Source: Mrakia gelida (taxonomy: Eukaryota > Basidiomycota > Tremellomycetes > Cystofilobasidiales > Mrakiaceae). From it: DNA of 64,000 nt. The position numbers and the translations under genes were made by a program. The DNA is taken from positions 1,488,001 through 1,552,000 of the forward strand of contig BRON01000010.1 of the NCBI GenBank assembly GCA_024345305.1, given 5' to 3'. The notes below the pieces were generated by a model, which ran no database searches, was not told the origin of the DNA, and worked only from the letters and a program-made list of their open reading frames with translations. The stretch's first letter is position 1; every line of letters starts with the position of its first letter. This document shows, piece after piece, positions 39,594-54,270 of this stretch.

Positions 39594-40188
39594 TGGGACG
39601 CGTCGCAGGTCAGAGAGAGAGGACGAGGAGGGGACGTAGATTGACAAGCATGGATAGAGAGATGAGGATGGGTAGACTAAATTGAAGCCTAGGAAGGTAC
39701 AAAAGCGAAGCTAGAAAACGTGGGCCCAGCTTCGATGAACGAGCATCAACTACGGTTCGAAAGACGTCTTCTCTCCCGCCTCCCCATCCTCCTCAACTTC
39801 CCTGTCTCCCTCGCCGCTCTCGTTCTCCCCTAGCGCGCTGTTTATAAGAGAGGCTTTTGGAAGGGATCAACGAGGGAGGGTCCTTCCTCGTGGCAGCGTC
39901 CTCGAGCCGACAAAAGCACTTCGCTACACGCGGAAGACCAGCACGAAACACAGGTCTACTGTATCGGTAAGTTCTCATTAATTACTCATCGAACGAAGCG
40001 TTCTCCCTCAGCCTCAATCGTCGCCTTTCCTCTCTCCCCTCCAGCGCACACCCTTCCTTTCGCTCAGCGTTCTCGCAGCTCGCGCGCTGAAACACAGAAA
40101 GGATCAAAAAGAAACTCATTCGTAAATCATCCAACCCAACCGAACCCTCTCCCTCCCACCCACCCTCTCCTCCCTTCCCACCATCCTC
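39594..40188. other. Convergent 3' flanks of the F-box-like gene and ABP1
   Basis: The 595-bp spacer contains no supported gene. It includes cgctgtttataagagagg near 39835 and short pyrimidine runs. Both flanking genes end here, so polyadenylation signals are expected. Confidence 0.4.
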
Positions 40189-43100
40189 CTACTTCTGCAC
40201 CTCCACGTAGTTCGCAGGGAACAATCCCGTCTCCCCCGAAGGCGCAACACCCGACCACCAGTCCTCCGACGCTTCCTCGATCGAGTGGATCCTGTTCGAG
40301 GGAAGAACGAAACGAAGACGCGTCGAACGAGGGTCAGTCCGTGTATTGAGTTGGAAGTTGAGAGGGAGAAGGTGAATGGAGGGAGGGAAGAGACGACGTA
40401 CCTATCTCCCTCCTTGAACGAAAGCTCGTTGGACTCGGCGGCGTCGTAGCTCGTGGAAGGGAAACGCAACGACGAATGGTCAGCACGACGCGTCTTCGTC
40501 TGCTCTTCTCTTCTCCGAACAAAACAGCGATGAATCGCGAGTGAACTCACTCGTAAAGAGCAGTAGCAACCGTTCCCTGATCTTCTCCAGCGGCCTCGGG
40601 CTCCGGCTCGGGAGTGGGGGCACGAGGAGGAGGCGAAGGAGCAGCTGGAGGAGGAGGAGGCGCTTCCTCCTCAGCCTCGTGCTCCTCCTCGTCTTCGAGG
40701 AGCTCGACGTAGTTGGCGGGGAACTGCGAAGAGCAAAGGGCAGGGGAAGGTTATTTTTGACCCTTCTTCAAAGCGTCCGTCGCGTCGACTCGAAACGAGC
40801 CCCAGACCGACGATGCTCACTCACCAATCCAACATCCCCCTTCTCTCCCCTCGCAGACCACCATCCCTCATCCACCATCTCCAACTCCACCAAAATCTCT
40901 CCCTCCCTCAGCGCAAGCTCGTTGTCCTCCGTCGCCTCGTAATCGAACAGCACCTTCGCTCTTTTCCCTCCTCCTCCTCCCTCAGCCTTAGTCTCCGTCT
41001 CCGAAGGTCCCACCAACGTCTCCTTGATGCTCTCGTACGCCTTCTTCGCGCTCTCCACGGGAGCAGCAACCACAGCGGCGACGGCAGCGACGGGCGCGGG
41101 TGCAGAGGGAGGAGGAGGAGGAATCGCAGGAGGTTCGTCGTCGTCGAAGTCGTCGTCGTCCGGGAAGGAAGGGGCGGCGTTGACGATGGGTGCTCGAACG
41201 ACTGGGGCAGGAGGAGGAGGGGGAGGAGCATCGGGCTCGTCGAAGTCGTCCTCGTCTGGGAAGGAGGGAGCTGCTGAAGCTTGGGGAGGAGGGCGCGAGG
41301 CGAGAGGAGGAGCAGGAGGAGGCGCGTCGGGTTCGTCGAATCCGTCGTCCGAGGCGGGTGCTGGAGCTTTGGGAGCGGGAGGAGTAGATCGAGCGGGGAA
41401 AGAAGGAAGGGAGGAGGCGACCTTGGAAGCTCCGGAGGCGATGGTGGTTCCTACGACAGCGGCTGTGGCTGAGGACGAACGAAAGAAACAAGACGAGAAC
41501 GAAGACAAGGGTCAGCTCTCGCCTCGTCGCGAACGCACGAATCGCAGAAAGAGGACTCACCAGCCAAGCTACCCTTCTCCTCCTCAGCGTCTCTGGCCTT
41601 AGCCTGAGCTTGTCTCTCCGACCAGGTCAGCTTCTTCTCTCCTCCTGCTCCAGCTCCTGACGCTCCTCCTCCGAATCGAGACGCCCCTCCTCCGTACGAA
41701 GGCTTAGCGGCAGGCTCTTCGGAGGCAGCAGGTTGTCCCCATCGGGAAGCGAGCTTCTTGGGAGCTGGGAGGGAGACGGGAGTGTAGGCGGTTCCCTGTT
41801 GAGCGAAACCGAAGAATTGACGAAGGAAGTCAGAACGAGGACGAGACGAGTGGGAGAAGAAAGGGTGGGACGCACGACAGGTCCGATCTTATCATCAGCA
41901 GCAGGCTTAGCGGGGGCAGGAGCAGGCGTAGGAGCCTCGACCTTGGGAGGAGGAGGTTTGTAGAACGAGGTTTGGGGCTGCACCGTCACGAAAACAAGAA
42001 CGCGTCGAAGGTCAGCTTTTGAACTTCCTTCCGTCGTACCTTCTCAAATCTCGAGGATCGACTCACAGCAACGTAAGCAGGCTTAGCGGCAGGACTAGAA
42101 GCTACGAAAGCAGGTCTCGCTCCAACCGCAGGAGGTTCCTCTCCCCAGGTATCGTCGTCGTCGACCGCTTGAGCTTGAGCTTGAGGAGGAGGAGTGGGTC
42201 GAGCAGCTTCAGGAGGGGGGATGGATCGTGTGGCTTGGACGGGAGCGGGAGTGGGAGTAGGGTTAAGGTTGGCTTTGGTGGGGACGTAGGAGGATCCCTA
42301 GAAACGACGAAGGCGGGAGGAAGAGCGGTGGTGAGCTTCGAGCTCGGCCGTTCGTTCGTTCGAGGCAGCCGCGTCCCCTCCCTCCCAGGGTCCCTCCCTC
42401 CTTCCTCGCTCCAAAATATGAAGTAGACGGGTCCACTCACAACAGGCTCAATAACATCCTTCTTGGCTCCACTCCTCAACGCACCCATGTCGACCTTAAT
42501 AGGCTGGTAGGACGATCCAACGGGTGCGATCCTCTCGTGCCCTCCTCCTCCACCTCCTCCGCCGGACGAGCGAGATTGGGATTCCTTGTGAACCGAGTAG
42601 GCTGCTCCTCCTGCTTCTGCGAGTCGTTTCTTGATGAGAGAGGGGTTGATGTCGTCCTGGAGTGTCCCGAAGAAGGCGAAAGAGGGTTAGTTTAAGGGTT
42701 GGATGGGATGGGAGATGGGAAGGTAGATGGGAAGGTAGAGCTGAGCTGGAGGTTGTGCGAGCTCGCTTGAGATTGAGATTGAAAGGGAGGAAGAAGACGG
42801 GGACTCACCTCGTTTCGAGCGTTGACCTGCATATGAGCAGCCTTGAAGAAGCGAGCGACCGTGTTGGAGTGGTTGTCTGTACGAAAGAAGAGGGAGGCGA
42901 GAGCGAGCGATGTGATGAGCTCGAGTTCGAGGGAAGGGAGGGGAGATGGATGACGGAGCTGATTCGAAGAGACTCACTGAACAACCCCTTCTTGGACTCG
43001 GGAACTCCATCTCCACACCAGTTCTGTATACGTCAAGGATATGTGTGAGCTTCTGTCGAGTCTACGAGATTAAAGCGAGGCGAAGAGGAGGGAGGGAAGG

Positions 43101-43566
43101 AGGAGAGAGAGCGACTCACGATCTGCACGAACTTGGGCAACCCAGAGTTCTCATCCGTGATTCGGATGAAAGCGTATTGGATCCTGTATACATAAAGCGA
43201 GTGTCTATATCAGCCGTCGTTCCCTCGAAGAGAGTTAAGGAGAGAGAGTCGACGAGAGAAGAGGAAGCGCACTGACCTCCCATCCATGAACTCCTCCTTC
43301 AACTCCTCCAATCCACCACTCCCATCAGCTTGCACTTTCAGATCCATAGTTCCTCCGCCGTAGGTGCTGAACGATGCCAAAGCGAAACGCGGAATCAAAA
43401 TCAGCTCTTCGTTCGTCGTAGCTTCGTTCTCGTTCGTCCATCTCTCGAGCTCAACCTTCGCTCGCTTCGTTGGAACGCACAAGATGGTCCATTCGCACTG
43501 AGGGTCTCCAGAGAGCACTTGGTTGTAAGAGTCGAGAAGGTCGCGAGAGCTTAGATTCACGTTCAT
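40189..43566 (-). CDS. ABP1: Actin-binding protein Abp1/drebrin-like (ADF-H plus two SH3 domains)
   Basis: It acts at cortical actin patches during endocytosis. The frame starts MNVNLSSRDLLDSYNQVL and the ADF-homology domain continues through CEWTILCVPTKRAKVELE, IQYAFIRITDENSGLPKF, NWCGDGVPESKKGLF and NHSNTVARFFKAAHMQVN (42800-43566). A linker holds a Gly run (about 42540), Pro-rich repeats and three similar acidic blocks of the form SFPDEDDFDEPDAPPPPP (41100-41380). Two SH3 domains end the protein: AKVLFDYEATEDNELALR with GLFPANYVELL, and TVATALYDYDAAESNELS with GLFPANYVEVQK, TAG at 40189. Two C-terminal SH3 domains exceed the single one of yeast Abp1 but occur in other fungi. More than ten introns. 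Confidence 0.95.
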
Positions 43567-44175
43567 CTTGGTAGGGTGAAGAGTGTTTGGGGTGATGGTG
43601 GTGTGAGGGAGAATGACGAACGAGTGAGGGAGGAGGGCGGTGAGGTTCGAGGGGAGCGAGGCGAGAGCCGCAGGGCGGAGGAGTCACCCCTTTGTTTTTG
43701 TCTTTTGCGAGACTTTTCAGTTGAGCGGGCGAGATTCGAGGAGGAAGGAGGCTGCGAGAGGTTTGAGAAGGTTTTCTTCTAGGTTCCGAGGAGGAAGAGG
43801 GAGGACACGCGAGCATGGCAGACGCGGAATGATCGGAACGAGCTCCTCCTTTTCGTTTACGAGAAATGAGCTCGAACAGCTCGCTCAGCCGTCTGGAGAG
43901 ATGGAGACGCGTCGAGAGCCTTTCCGAGACTATCCTCGACCCTTCGAGTCAGATCAGAGGACGGTCGAACGGCGAGGGAGGCGAGAGAAAGGATGATGAG
44001 CTCACTCGCTCCCTTCCGACCTTCCGCGACGTCCTCCTTCCCTCTCCCTCCTGCCTCCCACTGTTCCCAACCCAGCTGCCGGTGTTGTAGATCCCAAAAA
44101 GTCATGACCTATCCCTTGGTCGCCCACCATGCCCACCATACATCCTGCGTCCACGAGCTCAACCCTTAACCCCAT
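43567..44175. other. ABP1 promoter and MIC10 3' flank
   Basis: The 609-bp spacer lies between two minus-strand genes. Short open frames on both strands lack family features. No repeat or RNA gene was recognised. Confidence 0.45.
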
Positions 44176-44823
44176 CTAGAGCTGCTTCACGGATTTCGAC
44201 TCGAGGACCTTGGTCCCTGGAACGGCGTAAGGGTTGAACGATCGGTCGCAGTTTTGGTCTGTAGATGAGGGAGAGAGAGAGGAGGTTAGGACGAGGGAGG
44301 GAGGGAGAAGGAGGAGAGCGAGTTGAGCTGATGGGAGGGAGGAAGGGACGAAGGAGGTCACGAAAGACGCACAAGCTTGTCCGAGTCCGAATCCAGTGGA
44401 GAGAGCGACGGGCCATGTTCGACCTGCATGCGTATATGCGCGAAGAAGTGAGCTGAGAGTCAGCGAGAGCGAGAGAGCGAGGGAGGTAGGAGGGAGAGAG
44501 AAACGAACGCTTGAAGAGAACGACGGAGAGCAGAACACCAACGGAGAACCCAACTCCAGTCTTGACGACAACATCAGCGAGCTGCAACGAAACGAGTCAC
44601 GCGTAAGAGTCAGATATGGGTCGAGCGAAGAGAGATAGCCAAGAGATAGATGAACTCACGCAAGCATCGAACTGTCGGAAGGGGAAGGAAGGGGAGGATC
44701 AGCTCTCATCTCCTTCCGTCCAACAAGACCGTGCTTTCGTCGATGGGATGGAAAGAGAAAGCTCACCTTCTTGGCGACGATATCTTCCGATGCTATAGGA
44801 GAGGAGGAGGAAGGGGCGGCCAT
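44176..44823 (-). CDS. MIC10: MICOS complex subunit Mic10
   Basis: A small inner-mitochondrial-membrane protein that bends cristae junctions. The spliced frame starts MAAPSSSSPIASEDIVAK, then LADVVVKTGVGFSVGVLL with SVVLFKR as the first membrane hairpin arm, and RTWPVALSTGFGLGQACA as the second. The conserved end DCDRSFNPYAVPG is followed by TKVLESKSVKQL and TAG at 44176. Both arms carry the family's glycine motifs (GVGFSVG and GFGLG). Four exons of 50-100 nt. It is divergent from UXS1 with 355 bp between the starts. Confidence 0.93.
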
Positions 44824-45178
44824 GTTTAAGAAGAGAAGAGGAAGGGAAGGAGAGAGAGAGGTTGGGTTGATTGGGTTGGAGGTCAAGGAGGAGAAAGGGA
44901 GCGAGGGGCTCGAGGTCGTCGCCCGGCTCCTTTCTTTTTTCTTTCTTCGTCGCCTTTTTTTTCGGCGCGTGTTATATAGATTCACGCGCGTCTTCGGCTC
45001 CCCTTACTCGAGTGAGATTCTCGATTTTAGACTGAGTTGAGTCCAGGCTCCCTCTCTCTGCGGGCCAGGTGAGACCAGCCCTCCTCCGAAACTGAATCTC
45101 CTTTCGTCTCGCTCGCTTCCTTTCCTTCTCTCAACCGCATCCTTCTCTCCCCCCCTTCCCTTCTTTTCTCTTCTCACC
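44824..45178. promoter_or_regulatory. Divergent promoter MIC10 / UXS1
   Basis: The spacer contains gtgttatatag at about 44968 as a possible TATA element and pyrimidine-rich tracts on the plus strand just before the UXS1 ATG. Specific operator sites cannot be named. Confidence 0.4.
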
Positions 45179-47971
<2,793 letters not shown>

Positions 47972-48197
47972 ACCAAATCGCGACCCACCCTCCCTTGCCT
48001 TCGTTTCCTTTCCACCCCTATAGTTCAGATACACACTCAACCCACACTACACCCTCCCTTATCCCTTACCTAGACTCTCTGTCCCTCGCTCGCGCGTTCG
48101 TTTCGTTCGGTCGTCGCTCTCGCTCCTTCTTCTTCTCTTTTTTTAACTGGTTGAGATCGATTCTGATTTACTTGAATCGACATGGCTTTTTCTGTTC

Positions 48198-49947
48198 TTA
48201 CGCTTTGGGGCTTGCGAGACAGGTGGGTGGGAGTGGGTTTGTTGAGGGAGAGAGGTGCGGGAAAGGAGCACGGACGCGTCTTTTTGAGGCAGGAAGGAGA
48301 GAGCAGAAACGAGAGAGCAGATGATTAGGTAGAGTAAGGAAGACTTGGCTATCAAAGGATGAGTGAAGGCGACGTGATGTAAGCGAAGGGAGCGAGCGAA
48401 GGGAAGAGTGAAAACGACGAGGAGAGACGAAGTCGAAGAAGTGAAGGAGGAGGACGAGGGCGACGAGCCTCTCCCTCTTGTCTGAAACGAATGTGAAGTT
48501 ACGGGTCTTGGACGCCAGCTTCAAAAGAGAAAAGGGAGGAACGGAAAAAGGCAAGTCAGCTTCGAGGGAAGGGAGGGAGGATGAAGAGGAACGGGGACGA
48601 CGAGGGAAGGGACGAACCTCACGAATAAACTCGACGAGCTCACACCCCTGCTCTTTCGAGATGGTCCCTAGTTCTGAGTGACCGAGCAGGATGTGCCTCT
48701 TGCGGGCGAGGTTTTGAAGAGAGGTCTAGAAAGGGGACGAGAGAGAGAGAGAGGTCAGCGACGAACGTCGGCGCGAGAGAAGAGAGCAGAGAAGGGAAGA
48801 GGGAACGAACGATGGACGGAGACGGAGAACGAGAACGAGGGTGAGTTCGAGGTCCGTTAGGTAGTGATGGGAGGGGACGCTCTGTTGAAGAGAACGAGAG
48901 GGTGAGAGAAAGAGTCAGTCAGTATCGCGCGTGAAACGAGACGAAGACGAAACGAACCAAGGACGCGACGTACGATTTGACAACGATCGTGATACGCAGA
49001 AGGATCGAAGAACCTTCGAGATCCGCGAGTAAAAACTCCTTCTGATTCTCTGTACAGCTTCGTATGACCACGTCCCCTATCCGAGACGCTGCGAGTTGGT
49101 ACCTTTCTCCCTCCGTGTCCAAATCGGCTGATATGCAGTGAAGGAACTCCTCCGCCAGGTCCTCCAGCGACAGATCATACGAGATCCGGAGCTTTCCCTC
49201 GAATTGAGCGTTCTCCATTCCTGGTCCCATGAGAGGGTGGTAAAGGAAGGCGTCTTCGAAGACGAGTTCTTGGAGACGCGTCCATCTCGAGAAGTCGACG
49301 TCGAGGCAGGGGACTTCGCTTGGGTTTGAGGTCGCTGAGGAGAGCCTAACGACGACGGGATCGAAGAAAGTTAGGAGGGGAGTTCTGGCGAGACCTTCGA
49401 GGAGGACCGCGTTGAAGAGATGAATGGGTAGACGGCCTGGAGTTGAGGAGGAGGGGAGGAGGAGTCGTCGAGGTTGAAGGGGTTCGTTCGTTTGTCCTTT
49501 GGGATCGGTGAACAAATCGTCTTCGACGTCAACGTCGACGTAGGTGACTGAGTGAACCAGGGAGAGATCGAGCCACGGTTCGAGCTCTGGGTGCCTCTTC
49601 TCGGCCTGGAAGGAGAGAGAGGAGGAGCAGAAGGAAGGTCAGCTTGGATCAGTGAGCTTTCCTTTGCGGTCCCGTCGCCCGTCGCCCTGGCTCGCGCGGC
49701 TTCTGAGATATCGACTGAGGAGATGGCACAGAGAAGTACTCACGACGAGCGAGAGGAACTTCTTGGAAGGTTCTGGTCCCTCGATTTCGACGTGTCGATA
49801 GAGGAGAGGGGAGGAGAGTTGAAGGAAGGCGAGGGAGAGGGCGGACGTCTTCGCGAGCGTGGGCTGGTCGCAGAAGCGAAGGATTTCCTTATGAAGCTCC
49901 ACGGGAAGGGATTGGGGACGAGAAGGTGAAGAGGAAGAAGAGGGCAT
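48198..49947 (-). CDS. F-box-like protein, paralogue of the 38-kb gene
   Basis: The start MPSSSSSPSRPQSLPVEL continues HKEILRFCDQPTLAKTSA, LAFLQLSSPLLYRHVEIE and GPEPSKKFLSLV. After an intron (about 49610-49740) come PWLDLSLVHSVTYVDVDV, LPSSSTPGRLPIHLFNAV, LTFFDPVVVRLSSATSNP and DFSRWTRLQELVFEDAFL. Later exons give SVPSHHYLTDLELTLVLV, ARKRHILLGHSELGTISK and LASKTRNFTFVSDKRE. The frame stays open to 48198, but the true end may be earlier, near 48480. Unlike the plus-strand copy it is uninterrupted, so it is probably the functional member. No LRR or WD repeat is visible; the substrate is unknown. Confidence 0.65.
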
Positions 49948-50522
49948 CTCTTGAGATCTCGAAGTTGTTGTGGATAGGAGAAGGAAGGGAAGGAGCGAAA
50001 TCGTCGAGCTCACCAAAAGCGAGCTTGGAGGAGCTCGACCTTCCTCGTTCCCCACGTCCAGTATCGTTCTCCTCAAGTTTCCCACAGCCCTCTTCTCCTC
50101 ATGTCGGAGGGATCTTGCGTTCATCTCGCTTGGGCTGTTCAAAGTCAGTCGTCCTCGACTTCAACAGTCGACTCGGGAAGACTCGAGATCACCTCTCTCC
50201 TTCCTCCTCCCCTTCGTCTTCCAGTCGAGCGATCCCCTTCAGACGATCGTCGATCTTATCTGAACCTGCAACGCTAGAACGAACCATTAGTCAGAGATGT
50301 AGGGGCTGAGATCGATTCGGTCATCGTGGCGAGTGCGCTCGTTCGAGGACAAGGGAGGGAGGGAAGGGAGGAGGGGAGGAGCGAGCTCGACGTCTCCTTC
50401 GTTCGTTCGTTCGAGCTCACGAGCTGGTTTTCGTTGTCGAGCTGGTTGGGATTAGTTGTAACGAAGGCACAGAGGTGGGAGAAGCTTCCATTGTGAGATA
50501 TTCATAGAGGGGACTTCGGAAG
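49948..50522. other. Promoter side of the F-box-like gene, no gene recognised
   Basis: Mixed purine and pyrimidine tracts with tcgttcg repeats (about 50395-50420) occur here, possibly including upstream exons or 5' UTR of the minus-strand gene. No family feature is found. Confidence 0.4.
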
Positions 50523-52370
50523 ATGGCGAGAATGGGCTGGCGAGGACTCCGATGGAGGAGGAAGGGAGCGGAGGGGCGAGAGGTTGAGCTCGCTCGCTCG
50601 TTCGCGATCGTCGATGGGTTGGCTTGTATGGAAACGAGTCTCGGACTGATGGGAGGGTTGTTGGAGGGTCTTAGCCATTGTCCAAATCGGATGGTTTGCG
50701 TAGGGGGGAGGACGGGAAGCGATGGGATGAGCGAGCTCGACTCGTCGCAAGGGAGGGAAGCGATGGAATCGAAGCTGACGTCGCCTCTCCTCGCTCTCTA
50801 CTTGTATCTACAGGGACTTCGAACGATACTTATACACTCTAGGAGATCGAGGGCTGTATTCACCTGGTCTCCAAGCGTTCATCTTCATGGTACGTCTCAG
50901 TCGTGTTGAGCTCGCTGGCTTCCTTCCTCCCTCCCTCCCTTTCCTTCGTTCGACGCGCCGTTGTACCGCGTGAGCGCTGACCTTCGGGCTTTTCTTCCCA
51001 TCTTCCATCTCCTCTATTCATCCTACTGCTCCATATTCCATCAATCCCCTCATCACAGCTCCTCCCATCCTCCTCTCCTCTCGGTTTCTCCCGTCGACGT
51101 CGACACCTCTCCACGCCATTCTCGCCCTCGTCCTCGTCGACCTCGAACTCTCGCAACCCGAGCCCTCCTTGACCGGACGTCTTCTCGTCCAGCAATTTGT
51201 ATTCGTTACTCGTCGTCCTTGCTCTCGTGAGTCCATCGTTCCTTTCCTTGCGACGACGGCTTGACTGTCCTCTTGTCGTTCGCTCGAACTCCCGCTCGTC
51301 AAGCTGACTGTTCCCTCTCCTCTGTCCACCCATCGTTCCTCTCTCCCTCTCCAGGCCGTACGCTCACTCACCCTCCTCACCTTCCACCATCCTCGGCGCG
51401 TCAACTTGACTCGACTCGACACCACCTCTCCACCTCCGTCTTGTTCTCGTCGTTGGACACAAACCCTTGCCACCTTCATCCTCCCCGACTGAACCACATC
51501 TCTGCGCAGCCGCTCAGGTCGCTCGCCAATTAGCTGAGAACGGTTCATTTCTCATCGTCGCTCTTGTGAGTTCACCCATCATATTGTTTCTTGCGACGTC
51601 GTTTCGCATCTCCTTTCTTCGCTCGTTCAATCTCCCGTTCGTCAAGCCGACTCCTTCCCCTCCTCTCTTCTCCCGTTCTTCCTCTCTCTTCTCCTCCCCA
51701 GCGTTTCCACTCAACCAATCTCCTCAGTTCTTCCCCTCTACGTCGCGTCAACTCTCCTTGCCCTCTGCTCGTCGTCGTCTGTCAACCTCAACTCCTCCCT
51801 CCTCTCCTCCTTCCTCCTCTCCCAATCTCTTCACCTCTTTGCCTTTCTACGGCTGCCTCACATCGCCTTCCCGGGAGGAGAACCGTCCTTGAGCTCCCTT
51901 TCGGCGCGGTGTGCGCCGAGCGAGTCCGAGGAGGGTTTGGAGCTCGCAAGAACAGCGAGCAAGTGTGCGAGCTTCCTGTTGGTGACTCCTCCTTTCCCCC
52001 TTCCTGCTTCTCCCTTCTCTTGATCGGTTGGAGTGTTGATGGGCTGGTGGTGAAGAGAGGCGTGGTGAGGAGGAGTGAACCGGAGGAGGTGGATGGGAGA
52101 GCGAGCCAGCAAGGAGGAGGGGACGCGACGACGAGCACTGACTCTTCGGGTTCTTCTTCTCCCTTCGTTATAATAACATTCAGGGATCCTTGCCCGTCGC
52201 TTACTCTACCTCTCTCCTTGGCCAACCACGATCTTAAAGACAGCATCCTCGTCGTTCATCATTGTCGTTTGTCGTCGAGCTCAACACCTTCTCCTCGTCC
52301 TCACGCGATTCTCAAACCGGACTTGACTCACATCGGAGCTCTTGCTCCCGCTCGGGTTGGGTCGGGTTAG
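50523..52370 (+). CDS. Uncertain intron-bearing gene or gene remnant
   Basis: I do not recognise a family. Splice-like signals exist on the plus strand: an acceptor ctgacg...tatctacag at 50812, an exon readable as FERYLYTLGDRGLYSPG and LQAFIFM, a donor gtacgt at 50890, and a branch gctgacc with acceptor catcacag near 51058. The next exon contains HAILALVLVDLELSQPEP and RLLVQQFVFVTRR before gtgagt at 51229. Downstream, HLFAFLRLPHIAFPGGEP and ESEEGLELARTASKCASF (about 51835-51980) look coding, but frames could not be joined and a partial duplication interrupts the order. It could be a decayed gene. Confidence 0.25.
51210..51705 (+). repeat. Diverged direct duplication, about 330-340 bp period
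   Basis: The segment 51210-51360 and the segment 51545-51705 share the same order of blocks: gtgagt donor, cttgcgacg, ctcccg.tcgtcaagc.gact, a pyrimidine tract and cag. A shared cgcgtcaact follows further on. Identity is clear but imperfect. It looks like an old tandem duplication of an exon-intron unit. Confidence 0.6.
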
Positions 52371-53611
52371 TCCTTGGGCACGTTGAGGTTGAGTTGGAGC
52401 TCGTTTGGGCTGGGTTGGGGTTGAGCTGAGGTAGTTTTTTGGAGAGGAGAGGGACGCGTCAAGAGAGAGAGTGGCGGTGAGGCCGCTTCTCCTTCCCTCT
52501 ATATGTCTCCTCTTGCGTATACTTTTGGTCCGGCAAGAGTGGCGCCGCTGCTGGTGACAAGAGACGGAGGAAGTAAGAGGAGGAGGACGGATCTGAGGGA
52601 AACAACAGCCACGAGGTGTTCTCTCAACTCGCTCAACTCGACGCGTCTCTTGTCTCGACTTGGAGAGACAAGACATTGAGGATCGTTTCGCAACTCAGGT
52701 CTTTACGTCCAGATGAGCATTCCTTCCTTGTGGGATTGATCACCTTGTCAACCAAGACGAAGGAGACAAAACAGGATCAATGGACGCGTTGCCTTGCATC
52801 GAGTCGGTTTGCCTCATGTCGAGGAAAGAGAGAGAGAGTTTACTGGTTGAGCGGAAGGATATACAAGGATGAGTACGTTGCTTACGAGCTTGAGCAAGGG
52901 TGAAAAGGAGAGCTTGGCTCGAGGGGAAGGGAGGAAGAGGGAACGCGTTCATCAAACTTGAAGAGAGTGAGCTTGCTTGCTTACTAAAAGAAGGGGAGGC
53001 CACACAAGGAAGAGGGAACGTTGGTGGCGGAAGAGAAAGAAAGAGAGGGATAAGGGAGACAAGGAGGAGATGGCTGTGATGGTTGGAAAGGACAAGGGTG
53101 AGCTCGCGGAGCAGAGAAGATCGCGGAGCAGAGAAGAAGTGAACAGTGGTTTTGGAGGCTCTTTTGATGGTAGGATTGTGAATATCAATGCAGTCAGATA
53201 GGAGTCAAATATTGAGAGTGATCCAGAGTGATCCTTCAGAACGAAAAGTCTGAAGACTCACCTCGCAGTGAATGAGAGGGAGCGCGTCGTTGAGCAGTCC
53301 CTTTTGCTTTTCACGCTCTTCTCTGTGTCCAATGCTAGTCTAGAGCATATCACAGCGCTCTACAATGGACTACCATGCTATCTAGGCTATCATGTCATCA
53401 AGGGAAAGAGAAGAAGGGCTGAAACGGAGGAGGAGGACAGACGCGACGTGTCGTCGCAACTCAGGTCTCTCTCCCTCCATCTCACTCATCGCAATCTCCC
53501 GACTTCCTTGCACCAAATGAGAACAAGGAGTATCCCTCCCAAAAGGGAAGAAGGCGCGAAGGAGTGAAACAGTCTACTCAACGGAAGAGTCGAGTCGACG
53601 TGTCGAACGGC
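52371..53611. other. Non-genic stretch before the tRNA cluster
   Basis: Reading frames are short and without features. A 16-bp unit (cgcggagcagagaaga) is repeated once in tandem at about 53106-53140. Base composition is locally more A-rich than in the genic part. Nothing functional could be assigned. Confidence 0.45.
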
Positions 53612-53617
53612 AAAAAA
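53612..53617 (-). terminator. Pol III terminator of tRNA-Val
   Basis: Six T on the minus strand, 5 bp downstream of the tRNA discriminator base. Confidence 0.7.
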
Positions 53618-53622
53618 GGAAG

Positions 53623-53706
53623 TACTCGGACTGGGAATCGAACCCAGCTTGCAAGCGAACAAATCAAGATGTTAAGCTTACGTCCTAACCGATAGACGAT
53701 CTGAGC
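53623..53706 (-). tRNA. tRNA-Val (AAC) with a 12-nt intron
   Basis: Manual folding on the minus strand gives acceptor GCTCAGA/TCCGAGT (one mismatch, one wobble), D-arm GTC..TATCGGTTAG..GAC and anticodon stem TAAGC/GCTTG. The loop reads TTAACA, then 12 extra bases after position 37. The variable loop is CAAG and the T-arm CTGGG-TTCGATT-CCCAG with a canonical B box. Anticodon AAC follows U33. A TTTTTT terminator lies just downstream. Isotype depends on the intron placement, which is at the canonical site. Confidence 0.65.
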
Positions 53707-54182
53707 TTGATGACAATTAAATGGGGGGCTGTGCTAGTTCATAGGCACTGTAAGGGAGCGTCTTGCTCCTTCCTTTCCTGCCTCTTGTCGTCTGTATGAA
53801 GACAGAAGGGAAGCGGAGGGAGCTTCCAGGAAGTGTGAAAGAGAGTGGTACGCAGAGGGAAGCGCGTGCTGTTGAGAGCGGGGCGTGGGGAGGGAGGGAA
53901 AGGGGCAGAGAAGGGAGCTGAAGTCAATCATCGGTCCTCCCTCCCTCCATCCTCCCCCCCTTCCCTTTCTTCACTGTTGCTTCCGTTGCATGTGAGGGGC
54001 TACCTCGGCCTTCCTGTTGCTCAACTGGCCGCAAAAGCGAAGGCATCTGTGCTTGATGCTCGTTTGCTTTCCCCGCTCCCTCCAGCGCGTCAAAGAGCAG
54101 TTCTTCCCCCTCTTCCTCTTCTCCCTCCCCACCAAAAGGATCAACCGACGCGTCCAAACGGAGGACAAAATGGAAACCTGTT
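53707..54182. other. Spacer between tRNA genes
   Basis: No gene is supported. It includes the TTTT terminator of the next tRNA (minus strand, 54167-54170). Purine-rich sequence occurs near 53880, then pyrimidine-rich near 53940. Confidence 0.4.
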
Positions 54183-54270
54183 AGATCATGGCCGGGATCG
54201 AACCGACGATTGCTTGATATCAATGATGAAACGTCGAAGTCAAGAGTCAAAACCACTAGACCGCACGACC
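54183..54270 (-). tRNA. tRNA-Arg (UCG) with a 15-nt intron
   Basis: Acceptor GGTCGTG/CATGATC pairs fully with two wobbles. The D-arm is GTC..TAGTGGTTTT..GAC and the anticodon stem CTTGA/TCAAG is perfect. The loop reads CTTCGA followed by 15 extra bases after position 37. The T-arm is GTCGG-TTCGATC-CCGGC. Anticodon by position is TCG. A TTTT run lies at 54167-54170 downstream. The A box resembles Glu/Val-type tRNAs, so the isotype should be confirmed. Confidence 0.6.

Noticed and set aside
41020..41600. Plus-strand 192-codon Gly/Ala-rich frame opposite ABP1
   Set aside because: Antisense shadow of the Pro/Ala/Asp-rich ABP1 linker.
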